DNA of 64,000 nt from Marinilabiliaceae bacterium JC040. GTDB taxonomy: Bacteria > Bacteroidota > Bacteroidia > Bacteroidales > Marinifilaceae. Below, piece after piece: positions 26,579-35,081 of the stretch. Location: contig SNAP01000003.1 of the NCBI GenBank assembly GCA_022496785.1, positions 124,001 to 188,000 of the forward strand, read 5' to 3'. Each line of letters starts with the position of its first letter. Position 1 is the first letter of the stretch. Below the pieces are notes generated by a model. It was not told where the DNA came from, made no database searches, and saw only the letters and a list, made by a program, of their open reading frames with translations. Both the position numbers and the translations under genes were made by a program.

Positions 26579-29116
26579 TTAAAATACAAGATTCTTAGAA
26601 AACCAATTATCATTATAAAACAAATAATCTTCACCATACTCACACCACTTAAATCCAGGACGTGCAAGCAATAATTTCGCTTTACCATTATCAACTTCCA
26701 AGTCAAAAATGGAACTAAATCCACTTCTAGAAGTAAAAACAATCATTCCAATCTCTAAGTCTTTAGAATCAATTACGGCACTTCTCTCCTCTTTCCGTCT
26801 CAAAAATAAATCATAAGAAGTCTTTAAAACTCTCAATTCTCTATACATCTCACCAATAGGTCTTCTATCATAACCAAAAGAATGCTTAACACGCGCCAAC
26901 ATTTCATCAAAGAAATTCTTCTTATCTAATAAATAATCCAAATCGTCAGCTAAAAAATGCATGCAATTCAAATACAATAAATCTCTATTTTTGAATTTAC
27001 TTTTAGGCCAATTATAAGAACCAATGCAAAACATACAATTATAAAAAGCCTCTATTCGTAAATATCTAAACTTCACGTTTACATACTTACTATCATATGT
27101 CTTAAACTTATTTACGCACGTTAGTAGAAATTTACCTATAATTCTTTCAATAATAAAAGAAAGGTTAGTCATACTTTTATAACCTACAGAAGTTAAAATT
27201 GAAGATGAATATCTATTTTCTCCATCATCACAATTAAAATAATTATCAGTAAAATGAATAGCAAGATGAGTAGCAATAATAAAATATGAAAGTTCATCAA
27301 TACTAATAGGCTTAATACTAAATTCATTTTTTTGAGAAGTTAAAATTGAATTAAGAATCAATTCTACTTTTCTATCTAAATCTTTATCGAAAGACTTAAA
27401 AAAATTATTTATCTTCCTTTTACTAGAATTAAAGTCATAAACATTTATATATTTATTACTACAAAATCTTCCCTCCTTTTGAATCTTATTTTTATACTTA
27501 TCAATTTCTTCATCATCTAAAAATCGATTCTCTATTATATTTCTATCAACAGTTCTAAAAATTGAAGATAAACAATCAGCAACCCTATAAATAGAAGTAT
27601 TTAGAAACTGAACAGACTTATAGTTATTAGATTCATTTTCAAGCTTATTAAGCGAAATAAAATCAACAAGTTTAGCAAGTAATAAATCATCTCCTTGCTC
27701 CACTCCACTCAATAAAACATCTATAACCTTCATATCAGGATCAGGAATAGTTTTTTCTAAATTTAAAACATCTTGAACAATTTGCTTATTAGAAACATAT
27801 CTATTTTTCTTCACATCATAAAGACAAACATAAACAACCAATTCTTTACCATCATAAATCTCTGTAGAATAACAACCTGTATTCTTAGTCAAACAACGAC
27901 TAATTATAATACCTCCAACACTATTAAATAAGTGTAATTCTATATTAGAATCAATATCCCTATCTACACATAATTTATAAGATTCTAATTCTTTATCAAC
28001 TGACAAAATTCTATAATCCTTTAAGGAATTACAACTTACAAGTGAATTTGCAAAATCTTTATTAGTAAATGCAGATAGTTTTTTCGAATTATTAGTATTA
28101 ATAGAAATATCTAAATCATTTAAAAAATCTTTATTTCGTGATTTCATAAGTAAAGACACTTCACTATTTATAAGCTCAGAATCTAAACCCATTGCAGCAG
28201 CAGAAGCATTTGCGCTACCAAACATACAATAAGTGATATCTGATTTAGTCTTAAAAATAAAGATATTAGCATGTAAATGAGAATATTTACCGCTAGAACC
28301 ATTTAAATAGCAATCATTCCAAGAATAAAAACTAATATCTTCAGCTATATCACTATTCATTTCATTAGGAAATACACCTACATTATCATCCATTATAACT
28401 GACAATCTAGCTTTTGGAAAATCATTATATATAGCCTCAAGGAATCTACCCTTAGAGTCATAGAAAGGAGAAATAACAATAATCTCTGAAATGTCATCTT
28501 CGGATAAACTTTCTATTAATTTATTATAAATATTTCCTCTATCATCATTAGCTAGGAACTTAATTTGATTCTTTAAATCAAGAACATGAAACTTTCCTAA
28601 ATCTGTATTCTCTATATTCTTTATCCAAGGAGAATATTCTTTAATCCATTTCAATTTCTCTCGTGTACATCCACTTATATTATTAGTAAACGATTCTATA
28701 TAATTTAAAGCTTCAGCAAAAAGAGGCTTATGAGTCTGGTTATTAACATCAAAATGATAAGCAGCCCATATTTCATGATTCTTTCCATGTCCTGAAGAAG
28801 ATATATTACCAGAACCAATAATCAATAAAGCCTCATTTTCTCCATAAAACAAATTAATCTTTGGATTGAAACACCCTTTTGCTCCAATTGAATTAATAGA
28901 ATAAGGACGAATATTTCCATTTATAGTAGAACCTAATTGAGACTGGAATACACCTTCATCTATAAATAAAAGTATATTACCAACCCCTTTAGATCTAAAT
29001 TGCCTCATAACACAAGAGTCAAAATAATGACTATCAAAAGAAAAACTTGTTAAAATACAGGAATGATAATTATCACTCACTAAATCTAGAATATTATCTT
29101 TACTTATAAAATCCAT
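26579..29116 (-). CDS. PLD-fold protein with degenerate HKD motifs, second gene of an unassigned pair
   Basis: 845 aa, cytosolic. The first ~310 residues read as two phospholipase D-like repeats. Repeat 1 has FNPKINLFYG and IIGSGNISSSG (residues 83-108); the expected His of HxK is Asn84, while Lys86 is kept. Repeat 2 has HLHANIFIF then MFGSANASAAAM (280-309); His282 is kept and the Lys position is Asn284. Each repeat therefore keeps one half of the catalytic pair. The remaining ~530 residues are helical, rich in Asn, Lys and Asp, and not recognised. It starts 6 bp after the 530-aa gene, so the two form an operon. PLD-fold nucleases occur in several anti-phage systems; placement beside CRISPR-Cas supports a defence role (inference). 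Confidence 0.55.
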   Translation of the reverse strand: MDFISKDNILDLVSDNYHSCILTSFSFDSHYFDSCVMRQFRSKGVGNILLFIDEGVFQSQLGSTINGNIRPYSINSIGAKGCFNPKINLFYGENEALLIIGSGNISSSGHGKNHEIWAAYHFDVNNQTHKPLFAEALNYIESFTNNISGCTREKLKWIKEYSPWIKNIENTDLGKFHVLDLKNQIKFLANDDRGNIYNKLIESLSEDDISEIIVISPFYDSKGRFLEAIYNDFPKARLSVIMDDNVGVFPNEMNSDIAEDISFYSWNDCYLNGSSGKYSHLHANIFIFKTKSDITYCMFGSANASAAAMGLDSELINSEVSLLMKSRNKDFLNDLDISINTNNSKKLSAFTNKDFANSLVSCNSLKDYRILSVDKELESYKLCVDRDIDSNIELHLFNSVGGIIISRCLTKNTGCYSTEIYDGKELVVYVCLYDVKKNRYVSNKQIVQDVLNLEKTIPDPDMKVIDVLLSGVEQGDDLLLAKLVDFISLNKLENESNNYKSVQFLNTSIYRVADCLSSIFRTVDRNIIENRFLDDEEIDKYKNKIQKEGRFCSNKYINVYDFNSSKRKINNFFKSFDKDLDRKVELILNSILTSQKNEFSIKPISIDELSYFIIATHLAIHFTDNYFNCDDGENRYSSSILTSVGYKSMTNLSFIIERIIGKFLLTCVNKFKTYDSKYVNVKFRYLRIEAFYNCMFCIGSYNWPKSKFKNRDLLYLNCMHFLADDLDYLLDKKNFFDEMLARVKHSFGYDRRPIGEMYRELRVLKTSYDLFLRRKEERSAVIDSKDLEIGMIVFTSRSGFSSIFDLEVDNGKAKLLLARPGFKWCEYGEDYLFYNDNWFSKNLVF

Positions 29117-29122
29117 ATCTTA

Positions 29123-30715
29123 TTATTCTATTACTTCCTTACCAATACTCGTTAAACATCCACTTCTATCAACAAAAGATAAATCCTTAAAAAAGCTATA
29201 CAAAGCAAACAATCTAGGACTAGTCCAAACAGGTTCAACAGTTTCAATATGTTTTAAAAGATTATCTTCAAAATTGAACTTTAAAGAATTCTCAACTCCA
29301 GATCCCATCTTTCTATAAGCTACATCTAGATGCCTATTAATAATATTTTTAAGAAGAAATTGTCTAAGAAAATCGGAAAAAGAAAAATCACTAGAAGAAG
29401 AAAAAACATTCAAACCATTAACGAAATCACCATCACGTTCCATTTCGTAAGAAATTCCAAACAAATTCAAATCATCAAATTTTGAATTATTTGATTTAAA
29501 AATCTTAAACAACAATTTAAAACCAAGAATTATAGCCGAATCAATATCATCAATTTTCTTAGCTTTTTGAAAAGCATTTATAATAGCAAATTCATCATTA
29601 TTAGAATTTTTATCAATTACACTAGATAAAATTTCATTATCATCGGATATCAAATTATTCTTTTTGAAATTAGAAATTATTCTATTTACAAAATCATTTA
29701 GGAAATCATTAACTGAAACAGCAAAATAATCTTTAGATAAAGAAGTAAGAACCGCCCAAAAAATAATTTCAAGTCCATAATGCCAAAACTCGTTTAATTG
29801 ATAATAGTACCATCCTATTGAAGCATCAGTTTTAATATTTCTATGATCTTCACCTTTTCTGTGATAAATCTCATAAAGAAAAAATCTCCATTTCTTAGGG
29901 TCTACACAATCATTAATATATGATAAAATAATTTCTATAGAATCTTTACGGATACAACTTCCTTTATAGAAATTATGTCTTGTGGGAAAATCAATACTAA
30001 AAAGCATTTTATTGTATAATACCCATTCTTCACTTTTAGGGATAATAGAATCTATAGAAAAAGCATCAAATAATGCTTTAGAATCTCTCTTATACAAGCG
30101 TCCATCAAGAACATTTTTAATAAATAGATCTTTCAACTCATCATTAATACTTTTTGAGAAAGCCATCGAGAGAGAAGTGCCATCCATAATATCTACATTA
30201 TCCCTCTTCGTGCACATAAAATCTAGAAAACCATCAACATTACTTATTAAACCAATGGTTTGCATAGCTCCAGCATAATACTGTCCAAAAGCTCCAGAAG
30301 GATACTTCCAATAGGTATCTTTCTCACCATCTAAATCAGCTCCAAACTCTAAATCATAGAAATCATCATCATTGAGTTTTTTTAATTCACTTGCAGCAAA
30401 TTTAGAACCTGAAATTTGTAAACTATCAGGAGAGTGTATGTTCATTATTAAAGCAATCATATATTCAGCTCTACGAATAAACTGATTTTGCTTTATAATA
30501 TTTTGTTTATTACTTCCACTATTATACTCATCTAACAACCAACAATAAAACCCATAATAACGTATCCGGTTAGTTAGATTAGTTAAACCAGGTAATAAAA
30601 TAGAATAAGCAGCCTGCGAAGTAGATTGTAATCCTAAAGGATCTCTACCTGTAGAATAATTATTAGAAGATCCCCAAAAAGGACCAATATATCTACCTTT
30701 ATTTAAGTGTGTCAT
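29123..30715 (-). CDS. Uncharacterised 530-aa protein, first gene of a putative defence pair
   Basis: 530 aa, no signal peptide or membrane helix. The N-terminal stretch GRDPLGLQSTSQAAYSILLP with GLTNLTNRIRYYGFYCWLLD is distinctive. It recalls, without proof, the N-terminus of DUF6361-like proteins found in defence islands (LG...R...LPG..T...R.RY..F..W). The rest is helical with several Trp/Tyr-rich patches (GWYYYQLNEFWHYGLEIIFW) and a C-terminus SGCLTSIGKEVIE that looks like a small winged-helix end. I see no nuclease, ATPase or methylase motif. It is co-transcribed with the PLD-like gene and divergent from a winged-helix protein. A role as sensor or scaffold for the PLD-like partner is a guess. 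Confidence 0.45.
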   Translation of the reverse strand: MTHLNKGRYIGPFWGSSNNYSTGRDPLGLQSTSQAAYSILLPGLTNLTNRIRYYGFYCWLLDEYNSGSNKQNIIKQNQFIRRAEYMIALIMNIHSPDSLQISGSKFAASELKKLNDDDFYDLEFGADLDGEKDTYWKYPSGAFGQYYAGAMQTIGLISNVDGFLDFMCTKRDNVDIMDGTSLSMAFSKSINDELKDLFIKNVLDGRLYKRDSKALFDAFSIDSIIPKSEEWVLYNKMLFSIDFPTRHNFYKGSCIRKDSIEIILSYINDCVDPKKWRFFLYEIYHRKGEDHRNIKTDASIGWYYYQLNEFWHYGLEIIFWAVLTSLSKDYFAVSVNDFLNDFVNRIISNFKKNNLISDDNEILSSVIDKNSNNDEFAIINAFQKAKKIDDIDSAIILGFKLLFKIFKSNNSKFDDLNLFGISYEMERDGDFVNGLNVFSSSSDFSFSDFLRQFLLKNIINRHLDVAYRKMGSGVENSLKFNFEDNLLKHIETVEPVWTSPRLFALYSFFKDLSFVDRSGCLTSIGKEVIE

Positions 30716-30780
30716 TTATAGTCAATGTTATATTTTAGTTTAAAATTGCGCGATAACATCTTCCCCATTATTCTGACTAG

Positions 30781-30812
30781 TAAATATATATATGTTTTGT
30801 AGTAAAAACAAA
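30781..30812 (-). promoter_or_regulatory. Candidate promoter of the 530-aa/PLD-like operon
   Basis: On the minus strand TTTG, 20 bases, TATATTTA, about 65 bp upstream of the 530-aa protein start. The 239-bp divergent region also contains TTAATTTG (about 30917-30924), a weaker candidate for the winged-helix gene. Confidence 0.4.
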
Positions 30813-30953
30813 TGAATTGTAGTGTTTGGAAAGTTAAAAAAATACTAATAAATGTAATAAAGTGAATTTTACTGAATAATTATATCAACTTTTCAAAATA
30901 TTAAATTAATTTGCACTTCCAAAGAATCACTACTAAACAAATATAAGAAAACA

Positions 30954-31517
30954 ATGACAGTAAATAGAGATTTAAAAAGCGATATACAAGCAACAAATAA
31001 TTTAATAATACAAGGTACTAAGCATATTCTTAGTGCAGAAAGTTGGTTAGGGCATAATAAAAATTGTGGAATTATAGATTATTTACTATTAAAAGGAGAA
31101 AGCATAGAAGGACTTGTTCAAAAAAGTGGAAGAAGCAAATCTGGAGTTATAGGTCACATAGAACATCTAAAAAATGCTCATGGATTAAGTATATCCAAAA
31201 ATAATAATATTTTTAAAATTGAATATTATAGTTACAGATTAAATAAATCTATAAATGAAGAATATTTTAAAGAATTAATAGAAACTGAAATTCCGACGAT
31301 TAAAAAATATAGTCTAATAAAATTAGAAAAATCTTCTAAGGAAATAATGTGGGTTTCTATTTCTACCAAAGCTCCTAATATAGATAATCTTGAAGTTCAA
31401 TATTTAGATTACGAGAAAAATTTTGCTCAATCTCTTATGAATAAAGAAACTGGTGAATTTGTTCAATTTGGCTTAGGATTTAAAATCTTATCAATCAGAA
31501 AATTTCTAAGTGAATAA
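30954..31517 (+). CDS. Small winged-helix DNA-binding-like protein
   Basis: 187 aa. Residues about 35-85, NCGIIDYLLLKGESIEGLVQ then KSGRSKSGVIGHIEHLKNAH and GLSISKNNNIFKIE, read as a winged helix similar in layout to DUF3489 proteins (helix, helix, recognition helix, beta wing). The C-terminal half is alpha/beta and not recognised. It diverges from the 530-aa/PLD-like operon, so it is a reasonable candidate for its regulator; it could also belong to the CRISPR side. It ends about 270 bp before the array. Confidence 0.5.
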   Translation: MTVNRDLKSDIQATNNLIIQGTKHILSAESWLGHNKNCGIIDYLLLKGESIEGLVQKSGRSKSGVIGHIEHLKNAHGLSISKNNNIFKIEYYSYRLNKSINEEYFKELIETEIPTIKKYSLIKLEKSSKEIMWVSISTKAPNIDNLEVQYLDYEKNFAQSLMNKETGEFVQFGLGFKILSIRKFLSE

Positions 31518-31535
31518 ATAGCCATATGCTATATT

Positions 31536-31655
31536 TATAGAATTAGTAATACAGAAACGATCAGTCGGTAATGGGTATAATCGTTAGAGAACGTTCCCAT
31601 GAAGAGAACAGGTAACCAGCCCAATGGTACTGTATTATTTCTCTCTAATTCTATA
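31536..31655. ncRNA. Structured non-coding stretch next to the CRISPR array
   Basis: Bases 31536-31546 (TATAGAATTAG) are perfectly complementary to 31645-31655. Directly inside, 31547-31554 (TAATACAG) pairs with 31630-31637, leaving a 7-nt one-sided bulge: 19 paired bases closing a 75-nt domain. That domain is GC-richer than its surroundings and contains AACGAT/ATCGTT (31556-31561 with 31580-31585), ATGGG/CCCAT, GTTC/GAAC and ACCA/TGGT pairings, some mutually exclusive. A further hairpin TAGTGGA/TCCACTA follows at 31667-31696 and GTAT/ATAC after it. No ORF, tRNA or tmRNA motif was seen. Strand and promoter are undetermined. The whole gap 31518-31786 holds only this. Confidence 0.35.
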
Positions 31656-31786
31656 TTTTTAGAGATTAGTGGAGATATAGATAGAGTCTTCCACTATGGA
31701 TATTTAGAGCTTAATCTCCATAAGGGCTCGTATTTCTCAAGATACTCTAGCAACACAATAATACTAAAATAATCTAATAGTAACAA

Positions 31787-34635
31787 AGTTATTTGAAAGT
31801 AAGATTTATATATTTACAGGGACAACAACAATCGTGTAAATCGAAAATATTAATGATATAGGTTGTAAGTTCATTTCATTTTGTATATTTACAGGGACAA
31901 CAACAATTTCCTAGGTCTTTTGACAAAGTACCCACCCGTTGTAAGTTCATTTCATTTTGTATATTTACAGGGACTACAACAACCTACAAATATAATACTT
32001 ATATCTTGAACTAGTTGTAAGTTCATTTCATTTTGTATATTTACAGGGACTACAACAACTTATTGAAATTAAAGATAATACAATCATTAGTTGTAAGTTC
32101 ATTTCATTTTGTATATTTACAGGGACTACAACAACTTTGTCGTAATTTTTGATCTAAACGCTTTAGTTGTAAGTTCATTTCATTTTGTATATTTACAGGG
32201 ACTACAACAACATCCCTGTTTCGTTAAACAACGCTATCGTAGTTGTAAGTTCATTTCATTTTGTATATTTACAGGGACTACAACAACAATCAGATTTACA
32301 AAGTAAAATGAATAAAAGTTGTAAGTTCATTTCATTTTGTATATTTACAGGGACTACAACAACTGCAACAAGATTGCAACTTACAACAACTGAGTTGTAA
32401 GTTCATTTCATTTTGTATATTTACAGGGACTACAACAACTAAAAAGTTGTTTTGTTGAAAGAACAGCAAGTTGTAAGTTCATTTCATTTTGTATATTTAC
32501 AGGGACTACAACAACAAAGGTGGTGACGGTTCTATTACGGATTTTGTTGTAAGTTCATTTCATTTTGTATATTTACAGGGACTACAACAACAAATGGATT
32601 CCAGATTGTGTAATTCAAGCTGTTGTAAGTTCATTTCATTTTGTATATTTACAGGGACTACAACAACTATTTCTAAAGTTTTTTGATTTTCAGGTATGTT
32701 GTAAGTTCATTTCATTTTGTATATTTACAGGGACTACAACAACATTCGCTAACAAAAGCATTCAATGAGTTCAGTTGTAAGTTCATTTCATTTTGTATAT
32801 TTACAGGGACTACAACAACCTCCATTAAAGGAAAGTCTTCTTGATCTAGTTGTAAGTTCATTTCATTTTGTATATTTACAGGGACTACAACAACAGGTTT
32901 GTTTTTAATTTAAGAGACATTGCGGTTGTAAGTTCATTTCATTTTGTATATTTACAGGGACTACAACAACAGATTTAATTCTACAAGATTCAACAGGTGT
33001 GTTGTAAGTTCATTTCATTTTGTATATTTACAGGGACTACAACAACTTCACTTGGTTTTCTTCTGTAGAGATCGGTGTTGTAAGTTCATTTCATTTTGTA
33101 TATTTACAGGGACTACAACAACAAGTTAGACTATTACTTATATATAAGGTAGTTGTAAGTTCATTTCATTTTGTATATTTACAGGGACTACAACAACCAA
33201 ACATTCTTCAAAGTCTGTAAGATGTAGTTGTAAGTTCATTTCATTTTGTATATTTACAGGGACTACAACAACATTACAGATTATAAACAAATTGACTGTA
33301 TAGTTGTAAGTTCATTTCATTTTGTATATTTACAGGGACTACAACAACTAGAAGTAATGGAGAGCTTACAGGAGATAGTTGTAAGTTCATTTCATTTTGT
33401 ATATTTACAGGGACTACAACAACAAATTGCAAAATGAGACTAGATCAAATCTAGTTGTAAGTTCATTTCATTTTGTATATTTACAGGGACTACAACAACT
33501 TGAAAATCGAAACTAAAAGAATCAAAGTAGTTGTAAGTTCATTTCATTTTGTATATTTACAGGGACTACAACAACCGGTGAAATATCTAAGGTTCAAACA
33601 TTGAGTTGTAAGTTCATTTCATTTTGTATATTTACAGGGACTACAACAACGATTATGTAACTATGCTTATTGAAACGTTAGTTGTAAGTTCATTTCATTT
33701 TGTATATTTACAGGGACTACAACAACTAGTAGATATCAGAGAAAGAATAACAGGTCGTTGTAAGTTCATTTCATTTTGTATATTTACAGGGACTACAACA
33801 ACTTCCTGAAACTCGCTACTTCATAGGTAGAGGTTGTAAGTTCATTTCATTTTGTATATTTACAGGGACTACAACAACAATTAAAGGAAAACCCTCCCAA
33901 TAATTTAGTTGTAAGTTCATTTCATTTTGTATATTTACAGGGACTACAACAACCTACAAAAAATAAATGTAGATCGGTTTTTGGTTGTAAGTTCATTTCA
34001 TTTTGTATATTTACAGGGACTACAACAACAGTATCATTGACATACATTTCTAACCTATTGTTGTAAGTTCATTTCATTTTGTATATTTACAGGGACTACA
34101 ACAACTCAGTTTATTAATATATCCACTTTCAATAAGTTGTAAGTTCATTTCATTTTGTATATTTACAGGGACTACAACAACTGTTATATTCAGTTTCTGC
34201 ATCTTCTTTAGGTTGTAAGTTCATTTCATTTTGTATATTTACAGGGACTACAACAACAGAAGATATATTCTTTTTAAAGTAAAAAACGTTGTAAGTTCAT
34301 TTCATTTTGTATATTTACAGGGACTACAACAACAGATTTAGTCTTGCAAGATTCAACAGGTACGTTGTAAGTTCATTTCATTTTGTATATTTACAGGGAC
34401 TACAACAACTTTGCCGCTGCTTGAGCGTTGAAACTGAAGTTGTAAGTTCATTTCATTTTGTATATTTACAGGGACTACAACAACCTAGTTACTTAACTTT
34501 TGTTCGTGAGGGTCGTTGTAAGTTCATTTCATTTTGTATATTTACAGGGACTACAACAACTTGAAGTCAGCAATATGCACTCCGTCATCGTTGTAAGTTC
34601 ATTTCATTTTGTATATTTACAGGGACTACAACAAC
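31787..34635 (+). CRISPR. Type II-C CRISPR array, 38 repeats and 37 spacers
   Basis: The repeat is 46 bp, starting GTTGTAAGTTCATTTC and ending GGGACTACAACAAC; spacers are 29 or 30 bp, so the period is 75 or 76. Repeats start at 31787 (decayed), 31862 (two changes: T38 to A, C46 to T), 31938, 32014, 32090, 32166, 32242 and onward to 34590. The first copy keeps only its 3' half. Thirty-six copies look identical. The crRNA strand is +, because the 5' part of the repeat pairs with the tracrRNA anti-repeat. The decayed end therefore lies at the transcriptional 5' side and the intact, leader-like end near cas2. Bases 1-30 of the repeat contain TTG-N18-TATATTTA, a possible internal promoter. Confidence 0.98.
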
Positions 34636-34654
34636 GTACTCCCTGTAAAGTTTT
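34616..34654 (+). terminator. Hairpin made by the last repeat and its flank; array terminator
   Basis: TTTACAGGGACTAC (34616-34629) of the last repeat is complementary, with one mismatch, to GTACTCCCTGTAAA (34636-34649) just outside the array; the loop is AACAAC. GTTTTATAAAT follows. The hairpin can end + strand array transcripts before the convergent cas2 gene. It is also where a new spacer would be inserted if this is the leader end. Confidence 0.55.
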
Positions 34655-34742
34655 ATAAATCAACTATTTACAATTTTATTAGGATTTGCAATTTTAACAT
34701 TATCAATCACAATTGATATAAAAAACATCAGAATTAACAATC
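34636..34742. promoter_or_regulatory. Leader-like flank of the CRISPR array
   Basis: 107 bp of AT-rich sequence between the last intact repeat and the cas2 stop codon. It is judged to be the integration-proximal side because repeats here are perfect while those at the opposite end are decayed. Confidence 0.4.
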
Positions 34743-35081
34743 CTAAAACAATTCTAATTGCTGAGAAACTCTTGGTTTACTTTCTTTTTTCTTAGAATAG
34801 AATAATTCCATATTACCAAATTGTTTATCAGTAATACGAATTATTCCTATATGTCCAAACTCTGGAAGATTTGTCTTGATTCTTTTTATATGAACTTCTG
34901 CATTTTCTCTACTCATACAATGGCGAAGATATATTGAATATTGAAACATAGTAAACCCATCCTCCAATAATGTATTTCTAAACTTAGTTGCAGCTTTACG
35001 CTGTTTCTTTGTCTCTGTTGGAATATCAAAAAATACCATTACCCACATTACTCTATATGAATTTAAATAGTTATACGACAT
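34743..35081 (-). CDS. cas2: CRISPR-associated endoribonuclease/integrase subunit Cas2
   Basis: 112 aa ferredoxin-like fold. The N-terminal strand reads [20 protein letters not shown] with the conserved Asp in [18 protein letters not shown] and [12 protein letters not shown] are the following strands. With Cas1 it forms the spacer integrase. Its start overlaps the cas1 stop (shared base 35081), and its stop faces the array leader. Length and position are as in type II-C loci of Bacteroidota. Confidence 0.95.
   Translation of the reverse strand: MSYNYLNSYRVMWVMVFFDIPTETKKQRKAATKFRNTLLEDGFTMFQYSIYLRHCMSRENAEVHIKRIKTNLPEFGHIGIIRITDKQFGNMELFYSKKKESKPRVSQQLELF

Noticed and set aside
26579-30715. 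DISARM or another named helicase-PLD system
   Set aside because: No helicase, methyltransferase or ATPase motif in either gene or around them.
31530-31537. TATATTTA as promoter of the structured element
   Set aside because: No -33 TTG at a fitting distance, and the element overlaps the closing stem of the predicted RNA.
31520-31800. tmRNA, RNase P RNA or retron msr-msd in the structured region
   Set aside because: No T-loop GGTTCGAATCC, no CCA end, no RNase P core sequence and no reverse transcriptase gene nearby.
33727-33756. Third relative of the two similar spacers
   Set aside because: Shares only a short ACAGGT end; similarity is no better than chance.
32109-34564. A series of 61-85-aa open frames beginning MYIYRDYNN
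   Set aside because: They are translations of CRISPR repeats and spacers; the 75/76-bp period makes them shift frame. Not genes.
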